Below, piece after piece: positions 5,823 to 13,237 of a stretch of DNA of 18,183 nt (within the stretch, counting starts at the first letter, position 1; each line of letters opens with the position of its first letter). A program made the position numbers and the translations under genes. The notes beneath the pieces are model-generated. The model saw only the letters and a program-made list of their open reading frames with translations, was not told the DNA's origin and searched no databases. Source of the stretch: an uncultured bacterium (GTDB lineage: Bacteria; Cyanobacteriota; Vampirovibrionia; Gastranaerophilales; Gastranaerophilaceae); NCBI GenBank assembly GCA_947365485.1, contig CANAXK010000010.1:1-18183 (forward strand), in the 5' to 3' direction.

Positions 5823-6890
5823 TTATTTAATACTATTTTTGTTCAAACTTGCTTTCAAGCCCTGTGCCAAATCGTGGCGTCCACTTTTTTCGTAAATCGC
5901 AGTCATTGATTCCAAAAATTTTAGGTTATCAATGTTCGGGTTTGACTGGTTTACAGGAGCAGTGTTAACAGGAGTTGTATTTTTTCTTACTGCCTGCTGT
6001 ACAGCTGTTTGCGCTGCCGGTCTTTGCGGCTGTGGCATTGGCTGGCTTAGAGTCTGCACATTCTGGCTTGCAGAAGGGTTAACATAATTTCTTAGTCTTG
6101 GATTGTGAAACTGCGGAGTCTCTGTCTCATAAGGATTTCTGTTTTCTCTCTGATAAGCATTCAAGCCGTAGTTAACAGTAGTAAACGGTTTTTCAACATT
6201 AACATAAGAACTTCCGATTTGCTGCGGCCCTCTGTACATTTCAATTTCACGTTCGTTGAGACTCTGGCTCAAACCAATTTTCATATCCGGTTCTTTGCGC
6301 TTGAATAATCTGATTACTGCAAACACAAGCAATCCAACAAGCCCAAAAGAAAACGCTTTGTTAACTGTATCAGACACAGTGTCTTCATCAACAGAATCTC
6401 TCAAGCCTTCAACAGCTGAAGAGTTTTTGAGCTTTTTGAACAATTCTGAAGTTTTTTCCTGTGCCATATCTTCTTTGTAGATAGGAGCGTAGCTGTCAAC
6501 AGGGTTGCTCAACTTAACGCTCTGACCTTGAGGTTTTACAGGTACTGCCGGTGCTAGAGCGTCAAAAGATACGCTTGCTCCTGCTGCGTTTTCTGCCTGA
6601 AAGAAAATGCTGACCCCGTTTCCTGCCGGCTCTACCATTACGGTATCGACGTTAGAAACGTTGTTATAAATTGTGTTCAGAGTCTTGGATGCTCTGATAT
6701 CTTTCAAGTCCAAAGTTATTTTGTTAGGCGCCTGAACGCTCTTTTTCACATCAACAGCCTTGTCTGATACAAGAACTATATTATATGTATCCTTAACCGG
6801 TACGATTTCAATAGATTGCAAAACATTTTCGTCTGCCATAACAGACAACATTGATAAAAACATACCTAAAAACAACAATACGCGTTTCAT
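5823..6890 (-). CDS. AMIN-domain membrane protein, 355 aa
   Basis: A signal peptide (residues 1-19, ending VMA-DE) is followed by an AMIN-like domain at about 23-112: IEIVPVKDTYNIVLVSDK, then ITLDLKDI and VDTVMVEPAGNGVSIFF, the beta-rich pattern found in type IV pilus secretins (PilQ) and cell-wall amidases, where it targets the periplasm or peptidoglycan. A linker and one transmembrane helix (about 179-195, then Arg/Lys-rich) follow. A long Gln/Pro/Asn-rich region (205-320) and a short helical end (NLKFLESMTAIYEKSGR) are probably cytosolic. There is no secretin or amidase domain, so this is an AMIN module on a membrane anchor, possibly a scaffold for envelope machinery. The ribosome-binding site GGGAGAGAG sits partly inside the closing stem of a leader hairpin at 6906-6955. 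Confidence 0.65.
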   Translation of the reverse strand: MKRVLLFLGMFLSMLSVMADENVLQSIEIVPVKDTYNIVLVSDKAVDVKKSVQAPNKITLDLKDIRASKTLNTIYNNVSNVDTVMVEPAGNGVSIFFQAENAAGASVSFDALAPAVPVKPQGQSVKLSNPVDSYAPIYKEDMAQEKTSELFKKLKNSSAVEGLRDSVDEDTVSDTVNKAFSFGLVGLLVFAVIRLFKRKEPDMKIGLSQSLNEREIEMYRGPQQIGSSYVNVEKPFTTVNYGLNAYQRENRNPYETETPQFHNPRLRNYVNPSASQNVQTLSQPMPQPQRPAAQTAVQQAVRKNTTPVNTAPVNQSNPNIDNLKFLESMTAIYEKSGRHDLAQGLKASLNKNSIK

Positions 6891-6905
6891 AAATATACTC
6901 TCTCT

Positions 6906-6955
6906 CCCTTGATAACAGTGTACATGATTGGCATGCCCGTGCCATCAATCAAGGG
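6906..6955 (-). promoter_or_regulatory. Structured 5' leader of the AMIN-domain gene
   Basis: Read on the minus strand, CCCTTGAT pairs perfectly with ATCAAGGG (8 bp), enclosing a second stem TGATGGCA/TGCCAATCA (8 bp with one bulged A) capped by the loop CGGGCA, with an 11-base single-stranded joiner. The 3' strand of the outer stem supplies the GGG of the GGGAGAG ribosome-binding site, 15 bases before the ATG. It could control translation by sequestration. I do not recognise it as a known riboswitch class. Confidence 0.45.
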
Positions 6956-6980
6956 GTTAAAATTTGGGATAGATGATATT

Positions 6981-6992
6981 GACCATATGGTC
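6981..6992. promoter_or_regulatory. Perfect 12-bp palindrome GACCATATGGTC
   Basis: The palindrome lies between the end of the XRE gene (7007) and the leader of the AMIN gene (both minus strand). Its position upstream of the AMIN transcript suits a binding site for a dimeric regulator such as an XRE protein. No clear promoter hexamers could be fixed around it. Confidence 0.35.
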
Positions 6993-7006
6993 TAGAGAAA
7001 ATATTT

Positions 7007-7234
7007 TTAAAGCGAAAAATCAAACAGCTCGCATACATCAACGTCCAAAGCATTTGCAATTCTGACCATTGTATTAATCGTCACATTAGCCTCACCACGC
7101 TCAATCTGCCCGATGTAATTAAAATTCATATCTACAATTTCAGCAAGCTTAATCTGAGAAACTTTTTTTGATTTCCTGACATATGCAAGCTTCGCGCCAA
7201 AGCGTTTAGCTACATTTTCATTTTTCATATCCAT
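7007..7234 (-). CDS. Small XRE-family transcriptional regulator
   Basis: A 75-aa protein consisting of one XRE/Cro helix-turn-helix domain: FGAKLAYVRKSKKVSQIKLA (helix 1 and start of helix 2), then the recognition segment and IGQIERGEANVTINTMVRIA, ending in ALDVDVCELFDFSL, the canonical C-terminal helix. I chose the internal ATG at 7234 (MDMKNENVAKRFG) over the one at 7264. The longer form adds ten atypical residues, and a -10 hexamer TATAAT (7241-7246) with a 17-bp-spaced TAGATA puts the transcription start exactly on the 7234 ATG. The mRNA would then be leaderless. It probably binds DNA as a dimer and may regulate the downstream AMIN gene, which lies 116 bp away on the same strand. Confidence 0.85.
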   Translation of the reverse strand: MDMKNENVAKRFGAKLAYVRKSKKVSQIKLAEIVDMNFNYIGQIERGEANVTINTMVRIANALDVDVCELFDFSL

Positions 7235-7240
7235 AATATA

Positions 7241-7269
7241 ATTATATACTTTGCACTCACCCATATCTA
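7241..7269 (-). promoter_or_regulatory. Promoter of the XRE gene, leaderless arrangement
   Basis: On the minus strand TAGATA (7264-7269), a 17-bp spacer and a perfect TATAAT (7241-7246). The expected start is at 7234, the A of the ATG. No Shine-Dalgarno sequence is present. Confidence 0.5.
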
Positions 7270-7501
7270 ATAGTTGTCAACAATAAAATCATAGCTATTA
7301 ACTGTTAATTTTTGTAAAATTTTATTCCTATTCTATTGTATAAAAATTTAACATCAGATATACTGAAAAAGAAGAAAGAGAGGTACATAGACCTACACAA
7401 CAATGATGCATTGCACTCTAATAGAATGCTATTGCTGTAAACAGGTTATGGAAGACTTGTGCATAGTAACAGTAATTTAGACTAGACGAGCAAACTACTT
7501 T

Positions 7502-7532
7502 GACTGATTGTATGAAGCAATCAGTTTTTTTT
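7502..7532 (+). terminator. Strong plus-strand intrinsic terminator with no known upstream gene
   Basis: ACTGATTG (7503-7510) pairs perfectly with CAATCAGT (7518-7525) around a 7-base loop and is followed by an uninterrupted T tract to 7532. On the minus strand the hairpin is followed by CAAAG, not by T, so it works only for plus-strand transcription. It overlaps the 3' end of the convergent iron-sulfur gene. The region 7265-7500 before it has no convincing gene; possible promoter hexamers are TTGTCA (7274-7279) and TATTAA (7296-7301). Confidence 0.65.
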
Positions 7533-8588
7533 CGCATATTTGCCAAGAAAATCAGCAAAATCACACACACGGTATTTGCCCAAAGAATAGAGATTGAGCG
7601 CGATTTCACAGCCAAGACAGGAGGTCAGGACAGTCTTTGTCCCGCTTGATTGGATGTCATTGCGTTTGTTTTTGAATATTTTAGACATAATCTTGTATTC
7701 AGAAACCTTTGAGATTCCATTCAGGCCGCAACATTTGTCAAAGCCGTTCATTTTAATGTATTCAAGATTTTTTGTGTTGTTCAAAACCCATTCAATGTCC
7801 TCGAAATTGTTGATGTTGCAGGGTTTGTGGAATGTGACTTTTCTTGGTTTGTCAAGCTCGGGCTGCAGATTGTTTTCTCTTATGTATTCAAAAATATTCC
7901 TGACCTTGATTTCTTTTAAGAATCCGTCATCAGACCACTTTGAGTAGTCCCTAAGCGTTTTTTCGCAGCTTGCGCAGGTTGTTACAATCTCGCTTATGCC
8001 TGTTTGTTTAAGTTTTTCAACAAAGTTTTTCAGGTATTTATTGAAGCTTTCAAAATCCCCGCGCATAAGAAACGGGATTCCGCAGCATTCAAACTCCGGA
8101 GTCACGACTTCTATCCCGCAGGAGTTGAGGATAGAAACAACAGAGCTGTTTCCTTTGAGTTCAGCGCCGCACCCGCCAAAATACACTACTTTTTTATCGA
8201 ATTTTTTGCTCTTTATATTTTTTGAAAACACGCCGGCGAGTTTTACACCCAGACCAAACACAAAAGTCCGAAGCAAGAATGAAACAAATTTTTCTTTAGG
8301 ATGAAGCTTAAAATAGGCGCTTTTTGCCTTAACAATAATATCCACAACATCAATCCCGCTCGGGCAAAATCTTGTGCAGGCGCCGCATTTGAGGCACAAA
8401 TCCAGATACCGGTTGATTTTGGAAGACATTTTCAAATCGCCCTTAATGAGCCCTCTCAGCATAATAAATTGCCCGCGTGAGACTGTGCAGTCGTTTCCTG
8501 TCACCTGATAGACAGGGCAGACAGACTGGCAGAGCCCGCATTTCGAGCACGAGTGAATTTTGTCTTTGCATTCAACCAACTGTTCCAT
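7521..8588 (-). CDS. GlcF/HdrD-like iron-sulfur oxidoreductase subunit
   Basis: Two N-terminal [4Fe-4S] ferredoxin motifs are complete: Cys14-x2-Cys17-x2-Cys20-x3-Cys24-Pro and Cys65-x2-Cys68-x2-Cys71-x3-Cys75-Pro. Two CCG domains follow: Cys140, Cys168-Cys169-Gly with Cys205/Cys208, and Cys257, Cys286-Cys287-Gly with Cys324/Cys327. This is the architecture of GlcF (glycolate oxidase iron-sulfur subunit), of related lactate and glycerol-3-phosphate oxidoreductase subunits and of the heterodisulfide reductase family. It passes electrons between a flavoprotein and the quinone pool or another carrier. At 355 aa it is a little shorter than GlcF. No FAD-binding GlcD-like partner is encoded nearby, so its partner must lie elsewhere. 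It is divergent from the kpsF gene (60-bp gap) and has no clear Shine-Dalgarno sequence. Confidence 0.85.
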   Translation of the reverse strand: MEQLVECKDKIHSCSKCGLCQSVCPVYQVTGNDCTVSRGQFIMLRGLIKGDLKMSSKINRYLDLCLKCGACTRFCPSGIDVVDIIVKAKSAYFKLHPKEKFVSFLLRTFVFGLGVKLAGVFSKNIKSKKFDKKVVYFGGCGAELKGNSSVVSILNSCGIEVVTPEFECCGIPFLMRGDFESFNKYLKNFVEKLKQTGISEIVTTCASCEKTLRDYSKWSDDGFLKEIKVRNIFEYIRENNLQPELDKPRKVTFHKPCNINNFEDIEWVLNNTKNLEYIKMNGFDKCCGLNGISKVSEYKIMSKIFKNKRNDIQSSGTKTVLTSCLGCEIALNLYSLGKYRVCDFADFLGKYAKKN

Positions 8589-8648
8589 AATAACTATATT
8601 AAGGCAAATAATTTTTGTAGTAAAATATAATCATAAGGAGTATGGAAT

Positions 8649-9632
8649 ATGACTGCAACCGCTCAACAATCACAAATGGATTTAGACAGGGCTTCGGCAA
8701 TAAGAACTATTGAGTCCGAAATTACTGCGCTCAAGGCTCTAAGAGATTCGCTTAAGCTCGAATCGCTTACAAAGGCGCTCGATTTTATGCAGAACGCAAA
8801 AGGGAGAATCATAATCTCCGGGATGGGCAAATCCGGTCATATTGGCAAGAAAATCGCGGCATCGCTCGCTTCCACCGGCACGCCTTCGTTTTTCGTGCAC
8901 CCTGCAGAGGCCAGTCACGGGGATTTAGGTATGATAACCGAGGATGACATTGTGGTTGCAATCTCAAACAGCGGCGAGTCAAAGGAATTAATCGACATTT
9001 TGAGTTATTGCAAGCGTTTTGGTATCAAGCTTATTGCAATAACCAAGAATCCAGAGAGTTCGCTCGGGAGAGCGTCAGACATTGTGCTTGAGCTTCCGAA
9101 CAACGGAGAAGCTTGTCCTCTTGGTTTAGCTCCAACTAGTTCTACAACCGCAACCCTTGTGCTCGGGGACATTCTGACAGTCGGGCTTATTGAGCGCAAA
9201 GGCTTCTCAAAATCCGATTTCAACGACAGGCATCCGGGCGGGAAGCTTGGTTCTATTCTTAAGCGGGTTTCTGACTTGATGCACACAGGTCAGGACATGC
9301 CGATTCTGGACGAGAACTCCAACATGCAGGCTGTTTTATTAGAAATGACATCAAAGCGTCTCGGCTGTGTCGGGTTCATCAACCAGTCAGGTGAGCTTAC
9401 CGGTATTCTGACAGACGGGGATTTGAGAAGGTGTCTTTCTGCCAAAATACTTGAAGAGAAAGCGATTGATTTGATGACTCGCAAACCAAAGACAATCACG
9501 CCGCATGCCATGAGTGCAGAGGCGCTTAAGATAATGCACGACAAGAAGATTACCAACCTTTTTGTGCTTGAGAACAAAAAGCCGGTTGGTGTTATCCACA
9601 TCCATGATTTGCTCAACAACGGGATTGCGTAA
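8649..9632 (+). CDS. kpsF: Arabinose-5-phosphate isomerase (KpsF/GutQ family)
   Basis: This 327-aa protein has the full architecture of the enzyme that interconverts ribulose 5-phosphate and arabinose 5-phosphate, the first step towards Kdo for lipopolysaccharide or capsule. A SIS sugar-isomerase domain (about 45-180) carries GMGKSGHIGKKIA (58-70), HPAEASHGDLG (84-94), the phosphate-binding AISNSGES and APTSSTTATLVLGD. The conserved HPGGKLG is at 195-201. Two CBS domains follow (about 207-265 and 272-327), matching KpsF, KdsD and GutQ length and order. An AAGGAG ribosome-binding site lies about 9 bases before the ATG. The other Kdo genes are not in this window, so choosing among kpsF, kdsD and gutQ is a naming decision; the family call is firm. 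Confidence 0.92.
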   Translation: MTATAQQSQMDLDRASAIRTIESEITALKALRDSLKLESLTKALDFMQNAKGRIIISGMGKSGHIGKKIAASLASTGTPSFFVHPAEASHGDLGMITEDDIVVAISNSGESKELIDILSYCKRFGIKLIAITKNPESSLGRASDIVLELPNNGEACPLGLAPTSSTTATLVLGDILTVGLIERKGFSKSDFNDRHPGGKLGSILKRVSDLMHTGQDMPILDENSNMQAVLLEMTSKRLGCVGFINQSGELTGILTDGDLRRCLSAKILEEKAIDLMTRKPKTITPHAMSAEALKIMHDKKITNLFVLENKKPVGVIHIHDLLNNGIA

Positions 9633-9704
9633 TTGTAAAAAATTGTTACTTTTACGCTTGTGGAAACGTGAAAAAGAGTTAAACTAATAATATAAGGTTT
9701 AATT

Positions 9705-10073
9705 ATGAGTTCAATTTCATCCATTGATACATCCGTTTACTCCGGCTTGATAGAAAGTATGCAGGCGACTTCGGGCAGAAATGCACCGGAAGCAGCCAAG
9801 ACGCCTACTTATTCAAGTTCGGATGTTGATAATTCCAAAGTTGATTTGAGTAATTACTACTCAAATATCCGTCCGGAAGACCTGCTTGCTCAGGCCGGTG
9901 AAAACGTTACCAAATCCGCGCAGGATTTGGACAACGCAATGGTCTCTGCGCTTGAAAACGGCATGGGTATAAACGATGTTTGCAACATTAAAATGGCACA
10001 GGCAGCTTACAAGGCAAATTGTGCTGTGTTCAAGGCTGCAAACGAAATGTCGACTTTTGAGTTGTCGATTTAA
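9705..10073 (+). CDS. Small protein with flagellar-rod-like C terminus
   Basis: Most of this 122-aa protein is unfamiliar. Residues 1-50 are Ser/Thr/Ala-rich and probably disordered; residues 57-90 look helical. The C-terminal 29 residues (94-122), with AQAAYKANCAVFKAANEM, resemble the C-terminal helix of flagellar axial proteins such as FlgB, FlgC and FliE, which read roughly Ala-x-Arg-x-Tyr-x-Ala-Asn, then Val-x-x-x-Ala-x-x-x-Met near the end. In those proteins this helix packs in the rod core. The similarity is by eye and short. No other flagellar gene is present, so it may be an orphan axial-like protein or a chance match. A TAAGG site precedes the ATG. Its last 4 bp overlap the convergent zinc-ribbon gene. 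Confidence 0.6.
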   Translation: MSSISSIDTSVYSGLIESMQATSGRNAPEAAKTPTYSSSDVDNSKVDLSNYYSNIRPEDLLAQAGENVTKSAQDLDNAMVSALENGMGINDVCNIKMAQAAYKANCAVFKAANEMSTFELSI

Positions 10074-10684
10074 CCGATAATCTGGGCTGCTTCGTAATAA
10101 AAACGCAGAATAAATAATATAATCAAAAGAAGCAGAATCAACATTATGGCTTGAGGTGATTTCCAATCAAAGTACTCATGCCTGTTTTGCACCCTTGCTG
10201 TGTATGTATCCACAAAGTGCACAAGATAAAGAATATTGAATAAAATTATGTAAGCAGGGTTAGTTTCAACATCAACACCGTATGTTCTATAGGTGTATTT
10301 TTGGATAATCCTCAGCACTCTGTAAGTCAAGGCTATATACAGCGCAATCTGGACAATCGAAAACACGAGGAGCCAGACCGGATTTTTGTAGAAGAAAAAC
10401 AGGTAAAACCCGCCGTTAACCGCAAGAAGAGTCACAAGCCAGTTTAGTTTCAAGCAGTCTTTTGGTTTAGACACGAGGTTATTAATCGCATTTGCGTTAA
10501 TAAAAAACCAGATAGTTGAGAAAAAACCGAAAGTCAAAACATCAATCGCGATGAATGGGCCGAGTTCTTTGAACTTGATTCCCGGAAGCTCCGGCTCTTT
10601 GAACAAAGCGCCGCATTCTTCGCACTTCAAAGCATCTTTTGGAATAATATTCCCGCAAAACGGACAATTAACAGATTCTGACAT
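10070..10684 (-). CDS. Zinc-ribbon multi-pass membrane protein
   Basis: The 204-aa protein opens with a compact zinc ribbon (Cys7-x2-Cys10 and Cys21-x2-Cys24, CPFC...CEEC), a common module at the cytosolic face of small membrane proteins. Hydrophobic helices follow at about 44-66, 84-102, 105-126 and 178-197; the first reads IDVLTFGFFSTIWFFINANAI, reminiscent of the DUF4234-type membrane domain. A Tyr/Arg-rich loop (126-175) contains TYRTYGVDVETNPAYIILFN. Function unknown. The AGAGGGG ribosome-binding site is clear. The gene starts 32 bp after the endonuclease III stop on the same strand, so the two could be co-transcribed, and it overlaps the convergent small gene by 4 bp. Confidence 0.7.
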   Translation of the reverse strand: MSESVNCPFCGNIIPKDALKCEECGALFKEPELPGIKFKELGPFIAIDVLTFGFFSTIWFFINANAINNLVSKPKDCLKLNWLVTLLAVNGGFYLFFFYKNPVWLLVFSIVQIALYIALTYRVLRIIQKYTYRTYGVDVETNPAYIILFNILYLVHFVDTYTARVQNRHEYFDWKSPQAIMLILLLLIILFILRFYYEAAQIIG

Positions 10685-10716
10685 TACACCCCTCTTTTCA
10701 AATCTATCTTATCATA

Positions 10717-11340
10717 CTATATAATCTTAGCGCAATACTCTGCAATTGGACACCTGTCGCACATTGGTTTGATTGGCTTGCAGATATTTTGGCCGTGCGT
10801 TACAAGAAGTGTGTTAATATCAATCCAGTGCTTGAGCGGAAGTTTTTCTCTTAAAGCAAACTCTGTTTCCTCCGGATTTTTTGTCTTGATATACCCAAGC
10901 CGGTTAAAAATCCTGTGCACATGCACATCTACGCAGATTGCCGGTTTATTGAACCCCAGAGAAAGCACGAGGTTCGCAGTTTTTCTGCCAACGCCTTTGA
11001 ATTTAACCAAATCTTCTATCTCATCCGGACAGACTCCTCCGAGTTCTTCGTCAATCTGTCTTGAGAGTTCAATAATCTGCCTTGCTTTGTTTTCATAGAA
11101 CCCGACCGGATAAATCGCCTTGGCGAGGTCTTCGGCCATTACATTTTTCATCTCGTGCGGGGTTTTGGCAAGTTCAAGCATCCTGAGCGTTGCCGGATAA
11201 GTCGTTCTGTCGTTTGTCCTCAGGCTCAAGATACACGCAATCAGGACAAGATAAGGGTCTTTGAACCCGTCCATCAGGTGTACAAAATCGCTTTTTGGCT
11301 GTTTTGCGTCTTTGAGTTTTTGGACAATTTCGTCTATCAT
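10717..11340 (-). CDS. nth: Endonuclease III (DNA glycosylase/AP lyase)
   Basis: This bifunctional base-excision repair enzyme removes oxidised pyrimidines and cleaves the abasic site. The helix-hairpin-helix is at 113-125 (KFKGVGRKTANLV), with catalytic Lys120 and, in CVDVHVHRI, catalytic Asp138, the same numbering as the E. coli enzyme. The [4Fe-4S] cluster motif Cys187-x6-Cys194-x2-Cys197-x5-Cys203 is intact at the C terminus. I start at the ATG at 11340 rather than 11397. That gives 207 aa, close to the usual 211, has an AAGGG site 8 bases upstream and restores the Lys120/Asp138 numbering; the longer form adds 19 atypical residues. The zinc-ribbon gene follows 32 bp downstream. Confidence 0.93.
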   Translation of the reverse strand: MIDEIVQKLKDAKQPKSDFVHLMDGFKDPYLVLIACILSLRTNDRTTYPATLRMLELAKTPHEMKNVMAEDLAKAIYPVGFYENKARQIIELSRQIDEELGGVCPDEIEDLVKFKGVGRKTANLVLSLGFNKPAICVDVHVHRIFNRLGYIKTKNPEETEFALREKLPLKHWIDINTLLVTHGQNICKPIKPMCDRCPIAEYCAKII

Positions 11341-11414
11341 AATGAAACCCTTGTAATTTACATCCTCAATCATACACTTCTTAGCGCATTTTATCAATCA
11401 CAGATTCCATGCCC

Positions 11415-11443
11415 TATACATTTACCCCTGTTTATCCTATACT
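11415..11443 (+). promoter_or_regulatory. Probable argS promoter
   Basis: TATACA (11415-11420), a 17-bp spacer and TATACT (11438-11443) lie upstream of argS. The predicted start is near 11450, which leaves a leader of about 29 bases containing the GAGGA ribosome-binding site. Confidence 0.45.
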
Positions 11444-11478
11444 TGAATCAAACAAAAAAAGATTAAGCGAGGATAAAG

Positions 11479-13188
11479 ATGTTAAAAGATTTTTTTCTAA
11501 AAGAAGTTGAAAACGGAATAAACAAAGCAATCGAAGCTGGCAAGCTCGGGCAGATGAGCGAATACAATTCAGGTTCCTTGATTATAGAAAAACCAAAGAA
11601 CGCTGATTTTGGCGACTTTGCGGTGAATGTTTCTTCACTTGCGCGCTCTGCAAAAATTGCACCGCCTATGATTGCAAACGCGATTGTTGAAAATCTATCT
11701 TGCCAAAACTACACAGTGTCAGTTGTTGGCGGGTTTATCAACTTCAAGATAGAAAATTCGCTTCTTGCAGACGCTGTTGCAGAAATTCTCAAAAAGAAAG
11801 AGAATTACGGTAGACCAGAAGGGGTTAAGACCGAAAAAATCCTGCTTGAATATGTTTCTGCTAACCCGACAGGGCCTTTCCACATCGGGCACGGGCGTTG
11901 GGCTGCGATGGGAAGCGCGCTTGCAAATCTTTTGAAATTCTACGGGCACGAAGTGTATCAGGAATTTTACATCAACGACGCGGGTTCGCAAATCCAGAAG
12001 CTTGGAAATTCTTTAAAAATTAGAATCAAGCAGGAATTGGGCGAGGATATTGATTTTCCGACTGATGAAGTTGAAAGAAAGAATTACTATCCCGGCGATT
12101 ATCTGATTCCGGTTGCAAAAAAATTCCTGTCAGAACACGAGCCTACAGAGGATGTAAAAGTGCTTTCTGATTACGCAAAAAAAGAGATGGAAGCTTGTCA
12201 GAAGGCTTTACTAGAAGATTTCAGGGTGCATTTTGACAAATTCTATTCAGAGCTTGATTTGCATAATTCCGGTAAGGTTGAGGAAAGCTACAAAGAGCTG
12301 ATGTCAAAAGGAATGCTATACGAAAAAGAGGGAGCAATGTGGTTCAAGTCTTCCGAATTTGGTGATGACCAGGACAGGGTTATCAAGAAGGCTGACGGGT
12401 CAAACACTTATCTTACCGCAGATATCGCTTACCACATAGACAAGTTAAGACGCGGTTACGACCGTTTAATCAACATCTGGGGTGCAGACCACCACGGCTA
12501 TGTTGCGCGTGTTAAGGCTTCAATCGAGGCACTGGGGTATGACCCTGACAAATTGGAAGTGCTTCTCGGGCAGCTTGTAAACCTTGTTATAAACGGCGAA
12601 GAGGTTCGTATGGGCAAACGTAAGAACATGGTAACGCTTGACGATTTGATTGAAGAGGTTGGAATCGATGCAACTCGTTACTGGATGGAGATGCGGAACA
12701 TTGACATGACGCTTGATTTTGACATAGAGCTTGCAAAGCGTTCAACAGACGAAAATCCGGTGTTCTACGTTCAGTATGCTTATGCGAGGGTTTGTTCAAT
12801 TTTGAGAAACGCGATTTCTGAAAAGCTCAATCCTGAAACAGGCGAGAAGTCTGCTGCGCCGATGAGTGAGGCAGAGTTGGCTGAGTTAGTGAATAATTTT
12901 GACAAGGATATGATTCTTAGAACTGCTGAGAGTGCAAAATCTTTGATTCTAAAGTTAGAGGAGTTCAAGTCCGTAATTGTGCTTTCTGCGCAGAACAGGA
13001 CTGTTTACACGATTTGTCGTTATGTTCAGGAGCTTGCGGCTGAATTTCATTCGTTCTACAATTCAAACCGCGTTATTTGCGATGACAAGGAGTTGATGAA
13101 ATCAAGGCTTGCATTGATGGTTGCGATTAAGACGACTTTGAAGAATGCGCTTGATATTTTGGCTGTGTCTGCGCCTGAAAAGATGTAG
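11479..13188 (+). CDS. argS: Arginyl-tRNA synthetase
   Basis: This 569-aa class I aminoacyl-tRNA synthetase charges tRNA-Arg. The N-terminal Arg-tRNA-synthetase domain (about 1-95, with NADFGDFAVN and FINF) leads into the Rossmann fold with VSANPTGPFHIGHGRWAAMG (HIGH at 135-138). The adenylate-site segments LTADIAYHIDKL and NIWGADHHGYVARVKA follow. The position of the KMSKS loop is taken by VRMGKRKNMVTLDDLI, as is normal for ArgRS. The C-terminal anticodon-binding DALR domain starts near VQYAYARVCSIL and runs to the end. The length is normal, and a GAGGA site precedes the ATG. The DUF559 inverted-repeat unit begins 4 bp after the stop codon, so the gene is intact but has a repetitive hairpin directly at its 3' end. 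Confidence 0.96.
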   Translation: MLKDFFLKEVENGINKAIEAGKLGQMSEYNSGSLIIEKPKNADFGDFAVNVSSLARSAKIAPPMIANAIVENLSCQNYTVSVVGGFINFKIENSLLADAVAEILKKKENYGRPEGVKTEKILLEYVSANPTGPFHIGHGRWAAMGSALANLLKFYGHEVYQEFYINDAGSQIQKLGNSLKIRIKQELGEDIDFPTDEVERKNYYPGDYLIPVAKKFLSEHEPTEDVKVLSDYAKKEMEACQKALLEDFRVHFDKFYSELDLHNSGKVEESYKELMSKGMLYEKEGAMWFKSSEFGDDQDRVIKKADGSNTYLTADIAYHIDKLRRGYDRLINIWGADHHGYVARVKASIEALGYDPDKLEVLLGQLVNLVINGEEVRMGKRKNMVTLDDLIEEVGIDATRYWMEMRNIDMTLDFDIELAKRSTDENPVFYVQYAYARVCSILRNAISEKLNPETGEKSAAPMSEAELAELVNNFDKDMILRTAESAKSLILKLEEFKSVIVLSAQNRTVYTICRYVQELAAEFHSFYNSNRVICDDKELMKSRLALMVAIKTTLKNALDILAVSAPEKM

Positions 13189-13192
13189 TTTA

Positions 13193-13236
13193 GCGTATTC
13201 CCTCTCCTTAGGGAGAGGGCTAGGGTGAGGGGTCAA
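13193..13236 (+). repeat. Left inverted repeat of the DUF559 unit (44 bp)
   Basis: It starts GCGTATTC, contains a perfect hairpin CCCTCTCC/GGAGAGGG around TTAG, and ends TGAGGGGTCAA. Apart from one 6-bp insertion (CTAGGG, 13220-13225) it is identical to the reverse complement of 13580-13617. The GAGGGG near its inner end lies 6 bases before the DUF559 ATG and serves as ribosome-binding site. Confidence 0.9.
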
Positions 13237-13237
13237 C

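Noticed and set aside
6925..6947. ACGG within the AMIN leader as a guanidine-II (mini-ykkC) motif
   Set aside because: The stem places the loop as CGGGCA rather than ACGG, and only one hairpin exists where two are required.
7007..7264. Longer start (7264) for the XRE protein
   Set aside because: The extra ten residues are unlike XRE proteins, and a good promoter puts the transcription start at the internal ATG at 7234.
7403..7480. 25-codon plus-strand frame with five cysteines in the candidate small RNA region
   Set aside because: The purine-rich GAGAGG tract is about 20 bases from the ATG, too far to serve it, and a frame this short is expected by chance.
9005..9724. Minus-strand frames opposite kpsF and across its 3' end
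   Set aside because: kpsF is complete and well conserved on the plus strand; the opposing frames have no ribosome-binding sites or recognisable domains.
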